Positions 8,340 to 18,277 of a stretch of 57,844 bases of DNA are shown here, in pieces. Below the pieces are notes generated by a model. The model ran no database searches. It was not told the DNA's origin and saw only the letters and a list, made by a program, of their open reading frames with translations. The position numbers and the translations under genes were made by a program. The DNA is from Spirochaetota bacterium (lineage in GTDB: Bacteria > Spirochaetota > UBA12135 > COTS27 > JAFLEE01): the NCBI GenBank assembly GCA_017302015.1, contig JAFLEE010000022.1, forward strand, positions 4,558 through 62,401, written 5' to 3'. The stretch's first letter is position 1. Each line of letters opens with the position of its first letter.

Positions 8340-9776
8340 CTAGACCTTGAGGGCGACGGACTTCGGCGCGAACCCGGCGAGGAGGGGGTCGACCTCGGCG
8401 AGGAAGGCGTCGGTGATCGCGGCGCTGCGGCCGGTGTAGCGGGAGGGATCCATGAGGGCGGCGAGGGCGGCGCGGTCGAGGGGGAAGGCGGGGCTCTCGG
8501 CGATGAGGTCGAGGAGGGGGTTGTCCTTCCCCTCGGCCTTCACGGCCTGGGCGGCCTTTTGGGAGAGTTCCCGGATGACCTCGTGGAGGTCCTGCCGGTT
8601 CCCGCCGCGCTTCACCCCCTCCATGAGGATCTCCTCGGTCATCATGAACGGCATCTCCTCGTCGAGGTGGCGCCGGATCATCTTCTCGTAGACCACGAGG
8701 CCCGCGCCCACGTTCTGCCAGATCTCGAGGATCGCGTCGACGGCGAGGAACGCTTGGGCGACCGAGAGGCGCTTGTTGGCCGAATCATCCAGCGTTCGCT
8801 CGAGCCATTGGTTGGCGGCGGTTTGGGCGGTGCTGTCGGCGAGGGGGATCACGAAGCGCGCGAGGCTCGTCATGCGCTCGCAGCGCATGGGATTGCGCTT
8901 ATACGCCATGGCGGAGGACCCGATCTGGCTCTTCTCGAAGGGTTCCTCCACCTCTTTTCGGTGGGCGAGGAGGCGGATATCCACGGCGAACTTGGACGCG
9001 CTTTGGGCGAGGCCCGAGAGCATCGAGAGCACCCGGTAATCGAGTTTGCGCGTGTAGGTCTGGCCGGTGACGGAGAGTTTTCGGGCGAAGCCGGCCTTGC
9101 GGGTGACGGAGGCGTCGAGGCGGTCGACCTTGGCGTGGTCGCCGTCGAAGAGGGTGAGGAAACTCGCCTGGGTGCCCGTGGTGCCCTTGATGCCGCGGAA
9201 GGGGAGCCGCTCGATGAGGTGGTCGAGATCCTCGAGGTCGAGCACGAGTTCCTGCATCCAGAGGCACGCGCGCTTGCCCACCGTCACGGGCTGGGCCGAT
9301 TGGAAATGGGTGAAGCCCAGGGTGGGGAGGTCGCGGTGCTTGCGGGCGAAGGCCCGCAGGTGCCAGAGCACGCCGAGGACCTTCTCGCGCAGGATCTTGA
9401 GCCCCTCGCGCATCTGGATGAGGTCGGTGTTGTCGCCGATGTCGGCGCTGGTGGCGCCCAGGTGGAGGATGGGCGCGGCCGACGGCGCCGCCTTTGCGAA
9501 GGTGTGCACGTGGGCCATGACGTCGTGGCGCACCTCCCGTTCCTTGGCCTCGGCGAAGGCGTAGTCGATGTCGTCGAGGTGCTCGCGCATCTGCGACAGC
9601 TGCCCCTCGGTGATGGGCAGGCCCTCTTCCTTCTCGGCCTCGGCCAGGGCGAGCCACAAGCGCCGCCAGGTCGAGAACTTGAAATCGGGGGAGAAGACGC
9701 GGGCCATCTCGGCGCTGGCATAGCGCTCGAGGAGCGGGTTGTCGTAGCGGTCTTTTCGGGTTTCCATCGGGTTCAT
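8340..9776 (-). CDS. purB: Adenylosuccinate lyase
   Basis: This encodes 478 residues. It catalyses two fumarate-releasing steps of purine synthesis (SAICAR to AICAR, adenylosuccinate to AMP). The fumarase/aspartase superfamily signature is present as GSSAMAYKRNPMRCERM, with Ala where the related human-type enzyme has Pro (GSSAMPYKRNP). Other conserved pieces include TSADIGDNTDLIQMR and LGFTHFQSAQPVTVGKR, which holds the catalytic His region. The ATG at 9776 overlaps the stop of the upstream M23 peptidase gene by 4 bases (ATGA), implying translational coupling; a second ATG lies 9 bases later. A longer upstream frame has no start or coding support. Confidence 0.93.
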   Translation of the reverse strand: MNPMETRKDRYDNPLLERYASAEMARVFSPDFKFSTWRRLWLALAEAEKEEGLPITEGQLSQMREHLDDIDYAFAEAKEREVRHDVMAHVHTFAKAAPSAAPILHLGATSADIGDNTDLIQMREGLKILREKVLGVLWHLRAFARKHRDLPTLGFTHFQSAQPVTVGKRACLWMQELVLDLEDLDHLIERLPFRGIKGTTGTQASFLTLFDGDHAKVDRLDASVTRKAGFARKLSVTGQTYTRKLDYRVLSMLSGLAQSASKFAVDIRLLAHRKEVEEPFEKSQIGSSAMAYKRNPMRCERMTSLARFVIPLADSTAQTAANQWLERTLDDSANKRLSVAQAFLAVDAILEIWQNVGAGLVVYEKMIRRHLDEEMPFMMTEEILMEGVKRGGNRQDLHEVIRELSQKAAQAVKAEGKDNPLLDLIAESPAFPLDRAALAALMDPSRYTGRSAAITDAFLAEVDPLLAGFAPKSVALKV

Positions 9777-10672
9777 TGGCGGAAGGAGACGTGGAAGTAC
9801 TCGGAGAGGGTGTTCCCCGACCAGTCTTCCACCACGACCTGGAAGGTGTGGCTGGCCTCGGTGGGCGTGAAGGCGCCCATGCGGTAATTGAATTTCTGGC
9901 CGTAGATGTCGTCGTGGCTCCAATGGGGGTCGACGACCAGGCCCTTGGGCTTCTTTCGCAGGACGGAGAAATCGTACTCCCGCAGCAGGCGGTCGTCCAC
10001 CCGCAGCGACACGCGCTTCACCGAGGTGCCGGTGTCGGCGTTCACGGTGCGGAACTTCCACGGGTCGAAGCCCTGGCGGAGGTCCCAGGCGAAAAGGAAG
10101 AGGGTCATCTCGCCCCGCCAGTGCATCGTCATCCAGTCCCGGAAGCGGAAGGGGCGCGGGTTGCCCTTCACCATGGCGAGGAACCCGGCGAGTTGGGGGC
10201 GGGTGGTGTCTTCGAGGGTCGGCAGGTACTTGAGGGGATTCACCAAGGCGCCGTTTTTTGTGTCTTCGACCACGAGGTGCAGGTGGGCCCCCATCGAGTA
10301 GCCGCTATCGCCCATGAAGCCGAGGCTCTCGCCGGTCTTGGCCGGGCCCAGGTTTTTGGGGATGCTCCCGCTCTGGAGGTGCATGTAGTGGGTGCGGAAC
10401 CCGCCCTCGTGCTCAACGATCACGTGGTTGCCGATGCCCACCACCGGGCGGTTGGGGTTCGTTTCCGCGTCGCTGGCGAAGAGCACTTCGCCTTCATCGC
10501 AGGGGTAGATGGCCTGGGGCGTGGCGAAGTCGAGGCCGGAATGGAAATGGTCCCCCCGGGATTCCCCGAAGAGCGCCGAGATGCGCAGGATCTTGACGGG
10601 AAATTGCTTGGCTTGCCAGGCGCCGACGGGCAGCACCAGGAGGAGGAGGGCGAGGGGGATGGGGATTCGCAC
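9773..10672 (-). CDS. M23-family (LytM-type) zinc metallopeptidase
   Basis: This encodes 299 residues, starting at a GTG (10672), with a signal peptide (IPLALLLLVLPVGAWQA) for export to the periplasm. The M23 zinc-binding residues are intact: the HxxxD motif in HFHSGLDFA near residue 45 and the HLH of GAHLHLVVED near residue 135. It also has the usual GIGNHVIVEHEGGFRTHYMHL core. It should cut peptidoglycan cross-bridges or activate cell-wall hydrolases. The last 130 residues form an extra beta-rich domain of unknown role. The gene precedes purB with an ATGA overlap, an odd pairing of a wall enzyme with purine synthesis that probably only reflects operon crowding. Confidence 0.87.
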   Translation of the reverse strand: MRIPIPLALLLLVLPVGAWQAKQFPVKILRISALFGESRGDHFHSGLDFATPQAIYPCDEGEVLFASDAETNPNRPVVGIGNHVIVEHEGGFRTHYMHLQSGSIPKNLGPAKTGESLGFMGDSGYSMGAHLHLVVEDTKNGALVNPLKYLPTLEDTTRPQLAGFLAMVKGNPRPFRFRDWMTMHWRGEMTLFLFAWDLRQGFDPWKFRTVNADTGTSVKRVSLRVDDRLLREYDFSVLRKKPKGLVVDPHWSHDDIYGQKFNYRMGAFTPTEASHTFQVVVEDWSGNTLSEYFHVSFRQ

Positions 10673-10764
10673 GCCCCCAAGTATCCCCTCGGGTGGGGGG
10701 TTTCCTCAAGTTCGTCACCCCGCGGCCCCGGGGCGACGGAAATGACGCATGGGTGGCGTCCGGA

Positions 10765-10922
10765 CTGAAACTGGGGATTTTGAAACCCTGACCTCGCCGG
10801 GGCATGCCCTCTCCCGCGGGAGGTGGGAGTCCCTTCCGTCGCGCGGCAGCGCCAGCCGCTGGGCCCGAGTGCGTTTTTACGGGTGGCGCTGAGGCGCTCC
10901 TCCAGGGACTCCCACCTCCCGC
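10765..10922. repeat. Dispersed structured repeat, copy 1
   Basis: The first 135 bases (10765-10900) are closely similar to 18278-18415 (copy 2). A perfect 19-bp inverted repeat (10816-10834 with 10904-10922, arm GCGGGAGGTGGGAGTCCCT) encloses a second stem (CAGCGCCA at 10848-10855 with TGGCGCTG at 10884-10891). This nested fold is preserved in part in copy 2. It looks like a REP/MITE-like element or a family of small structured RNAs. No coding content is seen. Confidence 0.75.
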
Positions 10923-11073
10923 TACGAGGACGGCTTCCACCGTCGACGGTCAAGTAAAAGGCTTCGCCTTTTGAAGGGGGGGTGAGGAGAATCAATTTTT
11001 CTCTTCTGGGAAGCTTTATTAGGAAAGCGATTCGTAGAATGGCCTAGTGGATAGCGCGGCACTTCCCCATATG

Positions 11074-11099
11074 CCCCACCCTCAATCTTGAGGGTGGGG
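11074..11099. other. Perfect 12-bp hairpin
   Basis: CCCCACCCTCAA (11074-11085) and TTGAGGGTGGGG (11088-11099) form a perfect stem with a minimal loop. No U-run follows on either strand, so it is not a classic intrinsic terminator. Confidence 0.5.
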
Positions 11100-11149
11100 G
11101 TTGTGACCGGGTCTGCTTGGGTGGGACGGCGACCTGAGCGAAGAGGGCA

Positions 11150-11196
11150 CCTTCAGGCCTGCCCGCGCCAGCATGGCGCGATTGCAGGCCTGAAGG
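11150..11196. other. Nested hairpin
   Basis: CCTTCAGGCCTGC (11150-11162) pairs perfectly with GCAGGCCTGAAGG (11184-11196). Inside it CGCGCCA (11164-11170) pairs with TGGCGCG (11174-11180). The whole can form an almost continuous 20-bp stem with one small internal loop. The function is unknown; it could be part of a non-coding RNA or a repeat element. Confidence 0.5.
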
Positions 11197-11384
11197 CGCT
11201 GAGGGCAGGATGACAAAAGGTCATTAATCGGATCGTCGCGCCAGGAGGGCGCAATCAGGCGACCGGCAGGATGCCCGAAGCGTTCAGGTCATCGTTCCCG
11301 CCCCGCGACCCGGGCACGGCCTGGGAGTTGATAAAAGCGGAGAATTTGTCAGGAGACGCACCGGGTCCGTCGTTTGCCCCAAGT

Positions 11385-11390
11385 TATAAT
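11385..11390 (+). promoter_or_regulatory. Candidate -10 box for pgi
   Basis: A consensus TATAAT lies 58 bases before the pgi ATG at 11448. I see no good -35 at 17-bp spacing and no upstream TG, so it is weaker than the other candidate promoters in the window. Confidence 0.35.
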
Positions 11391-11447
11391 AACGGGAGGA
11401 TTCGACCCCGTCGATCCCCGAATTTCATCCCCCTTTCGGAGCCCCCC

Positions 11448-13076
<1,629 letters not shown>

Positions 13077-13146
13077 GGGCCCCGGCCGCTCGGCGGCACA
13101 GGTATCGAATCTCGGATTCCGCGCGTATCGCGGCGTTCCTCTCACC

Positions 13147-13182
13147 GATCCATTGCGCTTAGGGGTCGAAGCGCAATGGATC
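13147..13182. terminator. 14-bp perfect hairpin downstream of pgi
   Basis: GATCCATTGCGCTT (13147-13160) pairs with AAGCGCAATGGATC (13169-13182) around an 8-base loop, 70 bases after the pgi stop. It is probably a transcription barrier or 3'-end stabiliser. No U-tract follows, so intrinsic termination is not certain. Confidence 0.4.
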
Positions 13183-13288
13183 TCGGAATCGTTTGGAAGA
13201 CGGGCCAAACTACCTGTTCGCGGCCGGGGTGGGCTTCCCACGATTTCACTCACCATGCCTTCCAAATCCTCGAGGATCCCTGAAAACC

Positions 13289-13316
13289 TTTACATTCATG
13301 TATGAGCCAATGTAAA
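13289..13316. promoter_or_regulatory. Inverted repeat TTTACATT-N12-AATGTAAA, possible operator
   Basis: A perfect 8-bp inverted repeat with a 12-bp spacer (20 bp centre to centre, two helical turns) lies 65 bp before the candidate -10 of the GT2 gene. This is typical geometry for a dimeric repressor or activator site. Part of it, TTACATTCATG, recurs at 34088-34098 upstream of the sensor kinase gene. Confidence 0.35.
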
Positions 13317-13380
13317 CAAACGTTGCGATTTTTCACGGATTCTCCGTGGGATTTTCCTGGAATTTCAGTCTCTTCCTCTA

Positions 13381-13389
13381 TGCTATAAT
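13381..13389 (+). promoter_or_regulatory. Extended -10 promoter of the GT2 gene
   Basis: TGCTATAAT matches TGnTATAAT perfectly, 48 bases before the ATG at 13438. A weak -35-like TTTCAG lies at 13363-13368. AGGA precedes the start codon by about 6 bases. Confidence 0.55.
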
Positions 13390-13437
13390 TCAGCACTTTG
13401 ATCCCGATTTTCCCTATTTTTCCAACCAGGATTTTTC

Positions 13438-14976
13438 ATGGATTCCCATATCTTCGTCGAGATTCTGCTCGTTCTCCTCAAAATCACGTATTTGATCACC
13501 TCGATCCTGCTGATCATCTACGGCTCGAACTGCTACACCTACGTTTTCCTCTTCCTCAAGCACCGCAAGAAGCGCCGCGAGGCCGATGAGCATTTCCTGA
13601 AGGCGTTCTACGTGCGCCACAAGGAAAAAGACTTCCCGCCCGTCACCACCCAACTCCCGATCTTCAACGAGAAGTACGTGGCGCTGCGCCTCATCGACGC
13701 GGTGGTCGCCATGGATTACCCCCGCGAGAAGCACGAGGTGCAGGTGCTCGACGACTCCCTCGACGACACCTGGGACATCGTCGAGGCCCATATCCGCCCC
13801 CTCATCGAGCAGGGGCACGACATCAAGCATATCCGCCGCAGCGACCGCCGCGATTTCAAGGCCGGCGCCCTCCAGGCCGGGCTGGCCACCGCCCGGGGCG
13901 AGTTCGTCTCCATCTTCGACTCCGACTTCGTCCCCCCGCCCGAGTTCCTCAAGAAGACGGTGCCCTACCTCGTCGAGCAGCCCAAGGTCGGCTTCGTCCA
14001 GACGCGCTGGGGCCACCTCAACCGCAGCGAGAGCCTGCTCACCCGGGCCCAGGCCATCGGCATCGACGGCCACTTCGTCATCGAGCAGTCGGCGCGCCAA
14101 TGGTCGAACCTCTACCTGAACTTCAACGGCACGGCCGGCATCTGGCGCAAGGCCGCCATCAACGGCAGCGGCGGCTGGCAGGGCGATACCCTCACCGAAG
14201 ACCTCGACCTCTCCTACCGCGCCCAACTCGCCGGGTGGAAGACCGAGTTCCTCTTCGACGTCGAGTGCCGCGCCGAGATCCCCGCCGACATGAACGCCTT
14301 CAAGGCCCAGCAATTCCGCTGGGCGAAGGGCTCCATCCAGGTGGCCAAAAAGCTCCTCACCACCCTCTACCGCAGCCCGCTCTCCCCGTGGAAGAAGGCC
14401 CAGGCCACGGTGCACCTCACCCACTATTCGATCCACCCGCTCATCGTCATCAACGCCCTCATCTCGCTCCCCATGATCATGTTCACCGAGCAGATCAAGT
14501 TCTCGATGTACTACGTGCTCGTGGTGATGCTGCTTTCCCTGGCCACCTTCGCCCCCACCTTCATGTACGTCGTCAGCCAATGGGGCCGCGGCGCCGGCTG
14601 GATGCGCCGGCTCTGGGAGATCCCCTTCCTCGCCGTCGTGGGCATCGGCATCGGCGTGAACAATTCGTGGGCCGTCATCAGCGCCCTCTTCGGCGGCAAG
14701 GGCGTCTTCATCCGCACACCCAAGACCGGCAGCCAGGTCGACACCGGCGTGGCCAAGCGCAAGGCCCAGAGCAAGGGCTATAAGCTCAAGTGGAACTGGG
14801 TGATCGCCGTCGAACTCGCCCTCGCTTCCTACTGCCTCTACGCGTTCGCCTATTTCCTCAACCACGAGGCCGTCCCCGGCGGCTCGATCCTCGTCGCCCC
14901 CTTCCTGCTGCTCTACGGCGTGGCGTTCATGAGCGCCTTCCTCCTCTCCATCCGCCACAGCGTCCAGCGGTCGTGA
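13438..14976 (+). CDS. Membrane-bound processive GT2 glycosyltransferase (cellulose/mannan synthase-like)
   Basis: This encodes 512 residues. One N-terminal membrane helix (about residues 8-35) is followed by a GT-A catalytic domain with the full D,D,D,QxxRW set of processive beta-glycan synthases: VLDDSLDD near residue 100, FDSDFVPP near residue 160, TEDLDLSYR near residue 255 and QQFRWAKG near residue 296. Three to five hydrophobic helices follow (about residues 325-510). These enzymes use UDP- or GDP-sugars and extrude beta-linked polymers across the inner membrane; without a PilZ domain the regulation is not c-di-GMP binding in cis. The stop overlaps the GTG start of the GlpD-like gene, so the two are translationally linked. 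Confidence 0.88.
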   Translation: MDSHIFVEILLVLLKITYLITSILLIIYGSNCYTYVFLFLKHRKKRREADEHFLKAFYVRHKEKDFPPVTTQLPIFNEKYVALRLIDAVVAMDYPREKHEVQVLDDSLDDTWDIVEAHIRPLIEQGHDIKHIRRSDRRDFKAGALQAGLATARGEFVSIFDSDFVPPPEFLKKTVPYLVEQPKVGFVQTRWGHLNRSESLLTRAQAIGIDGHFVIEQSARQWSNLYLNFNGTAGIWRKAAINGSGGWQGDTLTEDLDLSYRAQLAGWKTEFLFDVECRAEIPADMNAFKAQQFRWAKGSIQVAKKLLTTLYRSPLSPWKKAQATVHLTHYSIHPLIVINALISLPMIMFTEQIKFSMYYVLVVMLLSLATFAPTFMYVVSQWGRGAGWMRRLWEIPFLAVVGIGIGVNNSWAVISALFGGKGVFIRTPKTGSQVDTGVAKRKAQSKGYKLKWNWVIAVELALASYCLYAFAYFLNHEAVPGGSILVAPFLLLYGVAFMSAFLLSIRHSVQRS

Positions 14977-16595
14977 GCGACGGGGGCGACCGGCCTGCGC
15001 TGCGGAAGCAGCTCGCCCACCGAGAATACGACGTCTTTATCGCCGGCGGCGGCATCAACGGCGCCGTCTCGGCCGCCGCCCTCGCGGGCATGGGCGCCGC
15101 GGTGGCCCTCGTCGACCGAGGCGATTTCGCCGGCGGCACCAGCCAAGAGAGTTCCTGCCTCGTCTGGGGGGGGATCAAGTACCTCGAGGGGGCCGAACTC
15201 CGCCTCGTGCGCGAACTCTGCCGCTCCCGCAACGCCCTCCTCTCCGAACTCCCCGATTTCGTGCGCGAGACCCGGTTCCTCGCCCCCCACGATCCCGGCT
15301 TCCGCCACGGCGCCGCGATGCTGCGCCTGGGCACCTGGCTCTATTGGTGGCTCGGGGGCAACGCCACCCGCCGCCCCGCTTGGCACGGCGCGAAGGCCCT
15401 GGCCTCCCTCGAGGCCGCGCTCCCCATGGGGCTCTTCGACGGCGCCGTGGAATATTCCGACGGCCTCCTTTCCGACGGGGACGCGCGCCTGGTGATGCAT
15501 TTCATCCAGCGCGCCGACGACGGGGGCGCCGCCTGCCTCAATTACGCCGAACTCCTCGAATCCTCGCGGGACCCGGGGGGCAAATGGGTCCTGCGGGTGC
15601 GCGACGGGGTCGACGGGGAGGAGTTCACGGTGAAGAGCCGGGTCTTCATCAACGCGGCGGGGCCCTGGGCCGGGGAACTCAACGAGGGCGGGGGGATCCA
15701 GACCAAGCACCGCCTGCTGCTCTCCAAGGGCGTGCACCTCGTGGTGCGCGAGATCGCCGACCCCTCCCGGGTGCTGGCGTTCTTCGGGGACGACGGGCGG
15801 CTCTTCTTCGTCATCCCCTTCGGGGGCCGCTCCCTCGTGGGCACCACCGACACCCGCGTCGACCACGTGGACGAGGCGTTCGTCACGCCGGGGGACCGCC
15901 GCTTCATCCTGCGAAACCTCAATAAGCGCCTGCGCCTCGCGTCCCCGCTCACCGAGGCCGATATCCTCTCCGAACGCTGCGGGGTGCGGCCGCTGGCCGT
16001 GGCGGGGCACCGGGGGCACGACGCCGACCTCGATTGGATGCGCCTCTCCCGACGCCACGTGGTGGAGGTCGACGCCCGCCGCCGCCACCTGACCCTCTTC
16101 GGCGGCAAACTCACCGATTGCCTCAACCTCGGCGCCGAGGTCGTGCGGGAAGTGCGCCACCTGGGCGTGCTCACCCCCCACGCCCAGGCCGAATGGTGGC
16201 GCACCAGCGACCACGAGACGAGGGAAAAATTCCTGGCGATGGCCGCGCCGAGGCTCTCCGTGAGCGCCGGCACGCGATCGGCCCAGGCCGCCTGGGCCTC
16301 GCGCCTTTGGATGCGCTACGGGGCGGCCGCGAACCAGCTCTTTCCCGCGCTGGCGGGGGGGAAGGGGGCCGGATTTGAAATCTTCCCCGATTCCGAATAT
16401 CTTTGGGCGGAGGCCGGTCTGGCCCGAACCCGGGACCGCGTCGTGCACCTCGACGACCTCCTGAGACGGCGCACCCGGTTGGCCCTGCGGTTCGCGAAAT
16501 CCGAGTTGGCCGAAAGCAAGCCCCTTCGCGAACTCAACCGAAAACTCTTCGGGAAGGACGCGGGCGCGGAATGGGAGCGCTGCTTCGGGCGCTAG
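14973..16595 (+). CDS. GlpD-like FAD-dependent glycerol-3-phosphate dehydrogenase
   Basis: This encodes 540 residues from the GTG at 14973, which overlaps the preceding stop as GTGA; no stronger start exists. The N-terminal FAD-binding Rossmann motif is AGGGINGAVSAAALAGMG at residues 22-39. The GlpD motif DFAGGTSQESS follows, then a GGIKYLEGAEL segment in place of the usual HGGLRYLE. Further on are FVIPFGGRSLVGTTDT and TLFGGKLT, both typical of the family. It should oxidise glycerol-3-phosphate or a related polyol phosphate and pass electrons to quinone at the membrane. Its overlap with a polysaccharide synthase may mean it acts on a glycerol-phosphate-modified glycan, but that is inference. 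Confidence 0.8.
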   Translation: MSDGGDRPALRKQLAHREYDVFIAGGGINGAVSAAALAGMGAAVALVDRGDFAGGTSQESSCLVWGGIKYLEGAELRLVRELCRSRNALLSELPDFVRETRFLAPHDPGFRHGAAMLRLGTWLYWWLGGNATRRPAWHGAKALASLEAALPMGLFDGAVEYSDGLLSDGDARLVMHFIQRADDGGAACLNYAELLESSRDPGGKWVLRVRDGVDGEEFTVKSRVFINAAGPWAGELNEGGGIQTKHRLLLSKGVHLVVREIADPSRVLAFFGDDGRLFFVIPFGGRSLVGTTDTRVDHVDEAFVTPGDRRFILRNLNKRLRLASPLTEADILSERCGVRPLAVAGHRGHDADLDWMRLSRRHVVEVDARRRHLTLFGGKLTDCLNLGAEVVREVRHLGVLTPHAQAEWWRTSDHETREKFLAMAAPRLSVSAGTRSAQAAWASRLWMRYGAAANQLFPALAGGKGAGFEIFPDSEYLWAEAGLARTRDRVVHLDDLLRRRTRLALRFAKSELAESKPLRELNRKLFGKDAGAEWERCFGR

Positions 16596-16697
16596 GCCCG
16601 CCCGGCGATCCGGCATGAACCAAGCGAACGAAATCCCCGTCCCCCCATCCCCTCCCGGCGCCCGGGGAGGCGACCCGGGACGGGAAAGGAGCCCCCG

Positions 16698-16988
16698 ATG
16701 ATCGAAACCACCCCGCGGCACCGACTCTATATCCAGGTCTGCGAGCACGTGAAGCCCGGTGTCCAATCCTGCGGGGCGGTGGGGGCCCCATTGCGGGAGC
16801 AACTGAAGGCGCGAGTGGCCGCCCTCGGCCTCGCCAAGGAAATCCGCGTCATGAAATCGGGCTGCTTCGGCGTGTGCGAGGAGGGGCCCAACGTGTTCCT
16901 CTTCCCCCACGGCGTGTGGTTCCACCACGTGGGCGTCCAAGATCTGGAGGATATCCTCCAGCGGGCCCGGTCGCTTGCCGGCGTTTGA
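16698..16988 (+). CDS. Thioredoxin-like 2Fe-2S ferredoxin
   Basis: This encodes 96 residues. Four cysteines at positions 15, 25, 56 and 60 (C-x9-C, then SGCFGVC with C-x3-C) match the thioredoxin-fold 2Fe-2S ferredoxin family, also seen as small stand-alone proteins and in NuoE. The spacing and the GVCEEGPNVFLFP and WFHHVGVQDLEDIL segments are diagnostic. It should carry single electrons in the cytoplasm. A strong Shine-Dalgarno (AAAGGAG) precedes the ATG. The next gene starts 14 bases before this stop, so the pair is translated together; no redox role for the partner is evident. Confidence 0.85.
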   Translation: MIETTPRHRLYIQVCEHVKPGVQSCGAVGAPLREQLKARVAALGLAKEIRVMKSGCFGVCEEGPNVFLFPHGVWFHHVGVQDLEDILQRARSLAGV

Positions 16989-18252
16989 CGGCTGGAAACT
17001 CCGCTACGACGGCGGCGAGCTCCGCCTCCTGCCGCGGCGGGCCGACGGCACGGGCTGGGTCTTCGGCTCATGGGAGGATGGGCTCCCGGTGTGGAAGATC
17101 CCCGCGGGGGGAACGCGAACCCCCGTCCAGCCCGACCTCGAGAAAGAACTCCCCGATCCCCTCGCCGAAGGGATCTGGGACCGCTCGCCGCTCGCCGTAA
17201 GGCAATACCAGGCCACGGTGCCGCTTTGGGCCTGGGGCTTGCGCCTCGGTTTCGGCCGCTATCTCGCCCTGCGTTTCCTCGCCAAACAGCTCCAAGCCCG
17301 CGATCTCTCCCGAAGCCATCCGCTCCTCTTCGCGCTCATCATCCATAAGGCCCTCGCCTCCCGCGGCGATCCCCAGCGCTTCGCCCCCTGGTTCGGCCTC
17401 AAGCGCCGCGAGATCCTGGGCCGCCTCGGCCTCCCCGCCCAGGAATCGGTGGTGCGCCTCCTCTCGCGCCTCGATCCCGCCGGCGCCACGCGCGTCGACC
17501 TCACGATGCTCAAGGCCAGCCTCGAGAGCCCCATCCTCCGCAAACTCCTCTCCGAACTCGACGGCTTTCCCCTGCGCCTCATCGAACTCCTGCGGCGCCA
17601 CCCCGGTTTCTTCGATACCCGTTTCTTCCGCCACGAATTGGCCCAGGCGCGCAAGGGCGTTTCTATAGAAGGAAAGCCCGACCGCGGATCCCGGCCGGAA
17701 CTGGAGGATTTCATCGCGCGCCTTCCCACCATGCTCCTGGCTTGGCGCGAGATCCAGAAGCAGGCCGAGCGGGTGGGGAAACGGCAGCCCCGGGTAAGGC
17801 TTTCCGAGATCGGCACTTGGGAAAAGGTGCTCGCCCTCTCGCGGCTTTGGGCCCGCGTGCCCGATCTGTCGCGGCCGCCCCAGCCGCCGGCGCGGGAGCG
17901 GGGCGTGCCCCTCGCGGTGCCCTTCCCGCCGCCGGTGGTGCCGCCGAACCGGGAGATCCGCGCGGTTCCCGATAGCCAGGCGCTCCTCGCCGAAGGCGAG
18001 GCGATGAGCCACTGCGTGGGCACCTACACCGCCCGCATCCTGCGCCGCCAATGCGATATCTACCACGTGGCCCACGCCGGGGAGCACGCCACCCTCGAGA
18101 TCCGGTTATCACGCGGCCGGCCCCAGCCCGGGGAATTGCGCAGTTTCGAGAACCGCCACGTCTCTCCGCGGCTTCGGGCCTTCGTCGGCGATTGGTTCCG
18201 GGAAGAGACCGGGATGGAGTTTGTGGATTTGGGGAAGCGGGAGAGTGGTTAG
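16975..18252 (+). CDS. PcfJ-like protein
   Basis: This encodes 425 residues, probably starting at a TTG (16975) overlapping the ferredoxin gene by 14 bases. The C-terminal 90 residues carry the PcfJ signature: LLAEGEAMSHCVGTYTARI with the conserved HCV, then IYHVAHAGEHATLEIRL and a Leu-Arg-Ser-Phe-Glu-Asn-Arg-His segment. PcfJ was named on the conjugative plasmid pCF10, but homologues are common on chromosomes and their biochemical role is unknown. The N-terminal 330 residues are helical and arginine/leucine-rich with no motif I know. The constant pairing with a 2Fe-2S ferredoxin in this window could be a useful clue if conserved elsewhere. Confidence 0.75.
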   Translation: MPAFDGWKLRYDGGELRLLPRRADGTGWVFGSWEDGLPVWKIPAGGTRTPVQPDLEKELPDPLAEGIWDRSPLAVRQYQATVPLWAWGLRLGFGRYLALRFLAKQLQARDLSRSHPLLFALIIHKALASRGDPQRFAPWFGLKRREILGRLGLPAQESVVRLLSRLDPAGATRVDLTMLKASLESPILRKLLSELDGFPLRLIELLRRHPGFFDTRFFRHELAQARKGVSIEGKPDRGSRPELEDFIARLPTMLLAWREIQKQAERVGKRQPRVRLSEIGTWEKVLALSRLWARVPDLSRPPQPPARERGVPLAVPFPPPVVPPNREIRAVPDSQALLAEGEAMSHCVGTYTARILRRQCDIYHVAHAGEHATLEIRLSRGRPQPGELRSFENRHVSPRLRAFVGDWFREETGMEFVDLGKRESG

Positions 18253-18277
18253 GCCCGCACGCCTAGGAGCCCTCGGG

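Larger units (their letters stand above)
10673..11447. other. Structured intergenic region (775 bp)
   Basis: The region lies between the divergent M23 gene and pgi and contains no credible ORF. From left to right it holds copy 1 of a dispersed repeat (10765-10922), a 12-bp hairpin (11074-11099), a nested 13+7-bp hairpin (11150-11196) and, near pgi, a TATAAT box (11385-11390). The density of perfect inverted repeats suggests structured RNA or mobile repeat debris. Confidence 0.6.
13077..13437. other. Intergenic region pgi-GT2 (361 bp)
   Basis: It is more AT-rich than its flanks. It contains a perfect 14-bp hairpin, an 8-bp inverted repeat that could be an operator, and an extended -10 promoter. 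No gene is seen. Confidence 0.6.

Noticed and set aside
7671-9887. 738-codon plus-strand open frame
   Set aside because: It is antisense to purB and neighbours; the length is an effect of high GC content. The composition (Gly/Glu/Val-rich, no domains) is that of a shadow frame, while the opposite strand encodes a clear adenylosuccinate lyase.
11041-11120. tRNA-like D-arm (CTAGTGGATAGCGC)
   Set aside because: No acceptor stem pairing, anticodon arm or TTCGA-type T-loop follows at the required distances; the downstream part is the 12-bp hairpin instead.
11271-11447. Upstream extension of pgi (59 codons)
   Set aside because: In frame but with no ribosome-binding site at its start, and it covers the -10 box; family length and GGAG support the start at 11448.
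13414-16940. Long antisense frames opposite GT2 and the GlpD-like gene
   Set aside because: Mirror frames caused by GC-rich third positions; repetitive Gly/Glu/Val composition without motifs.
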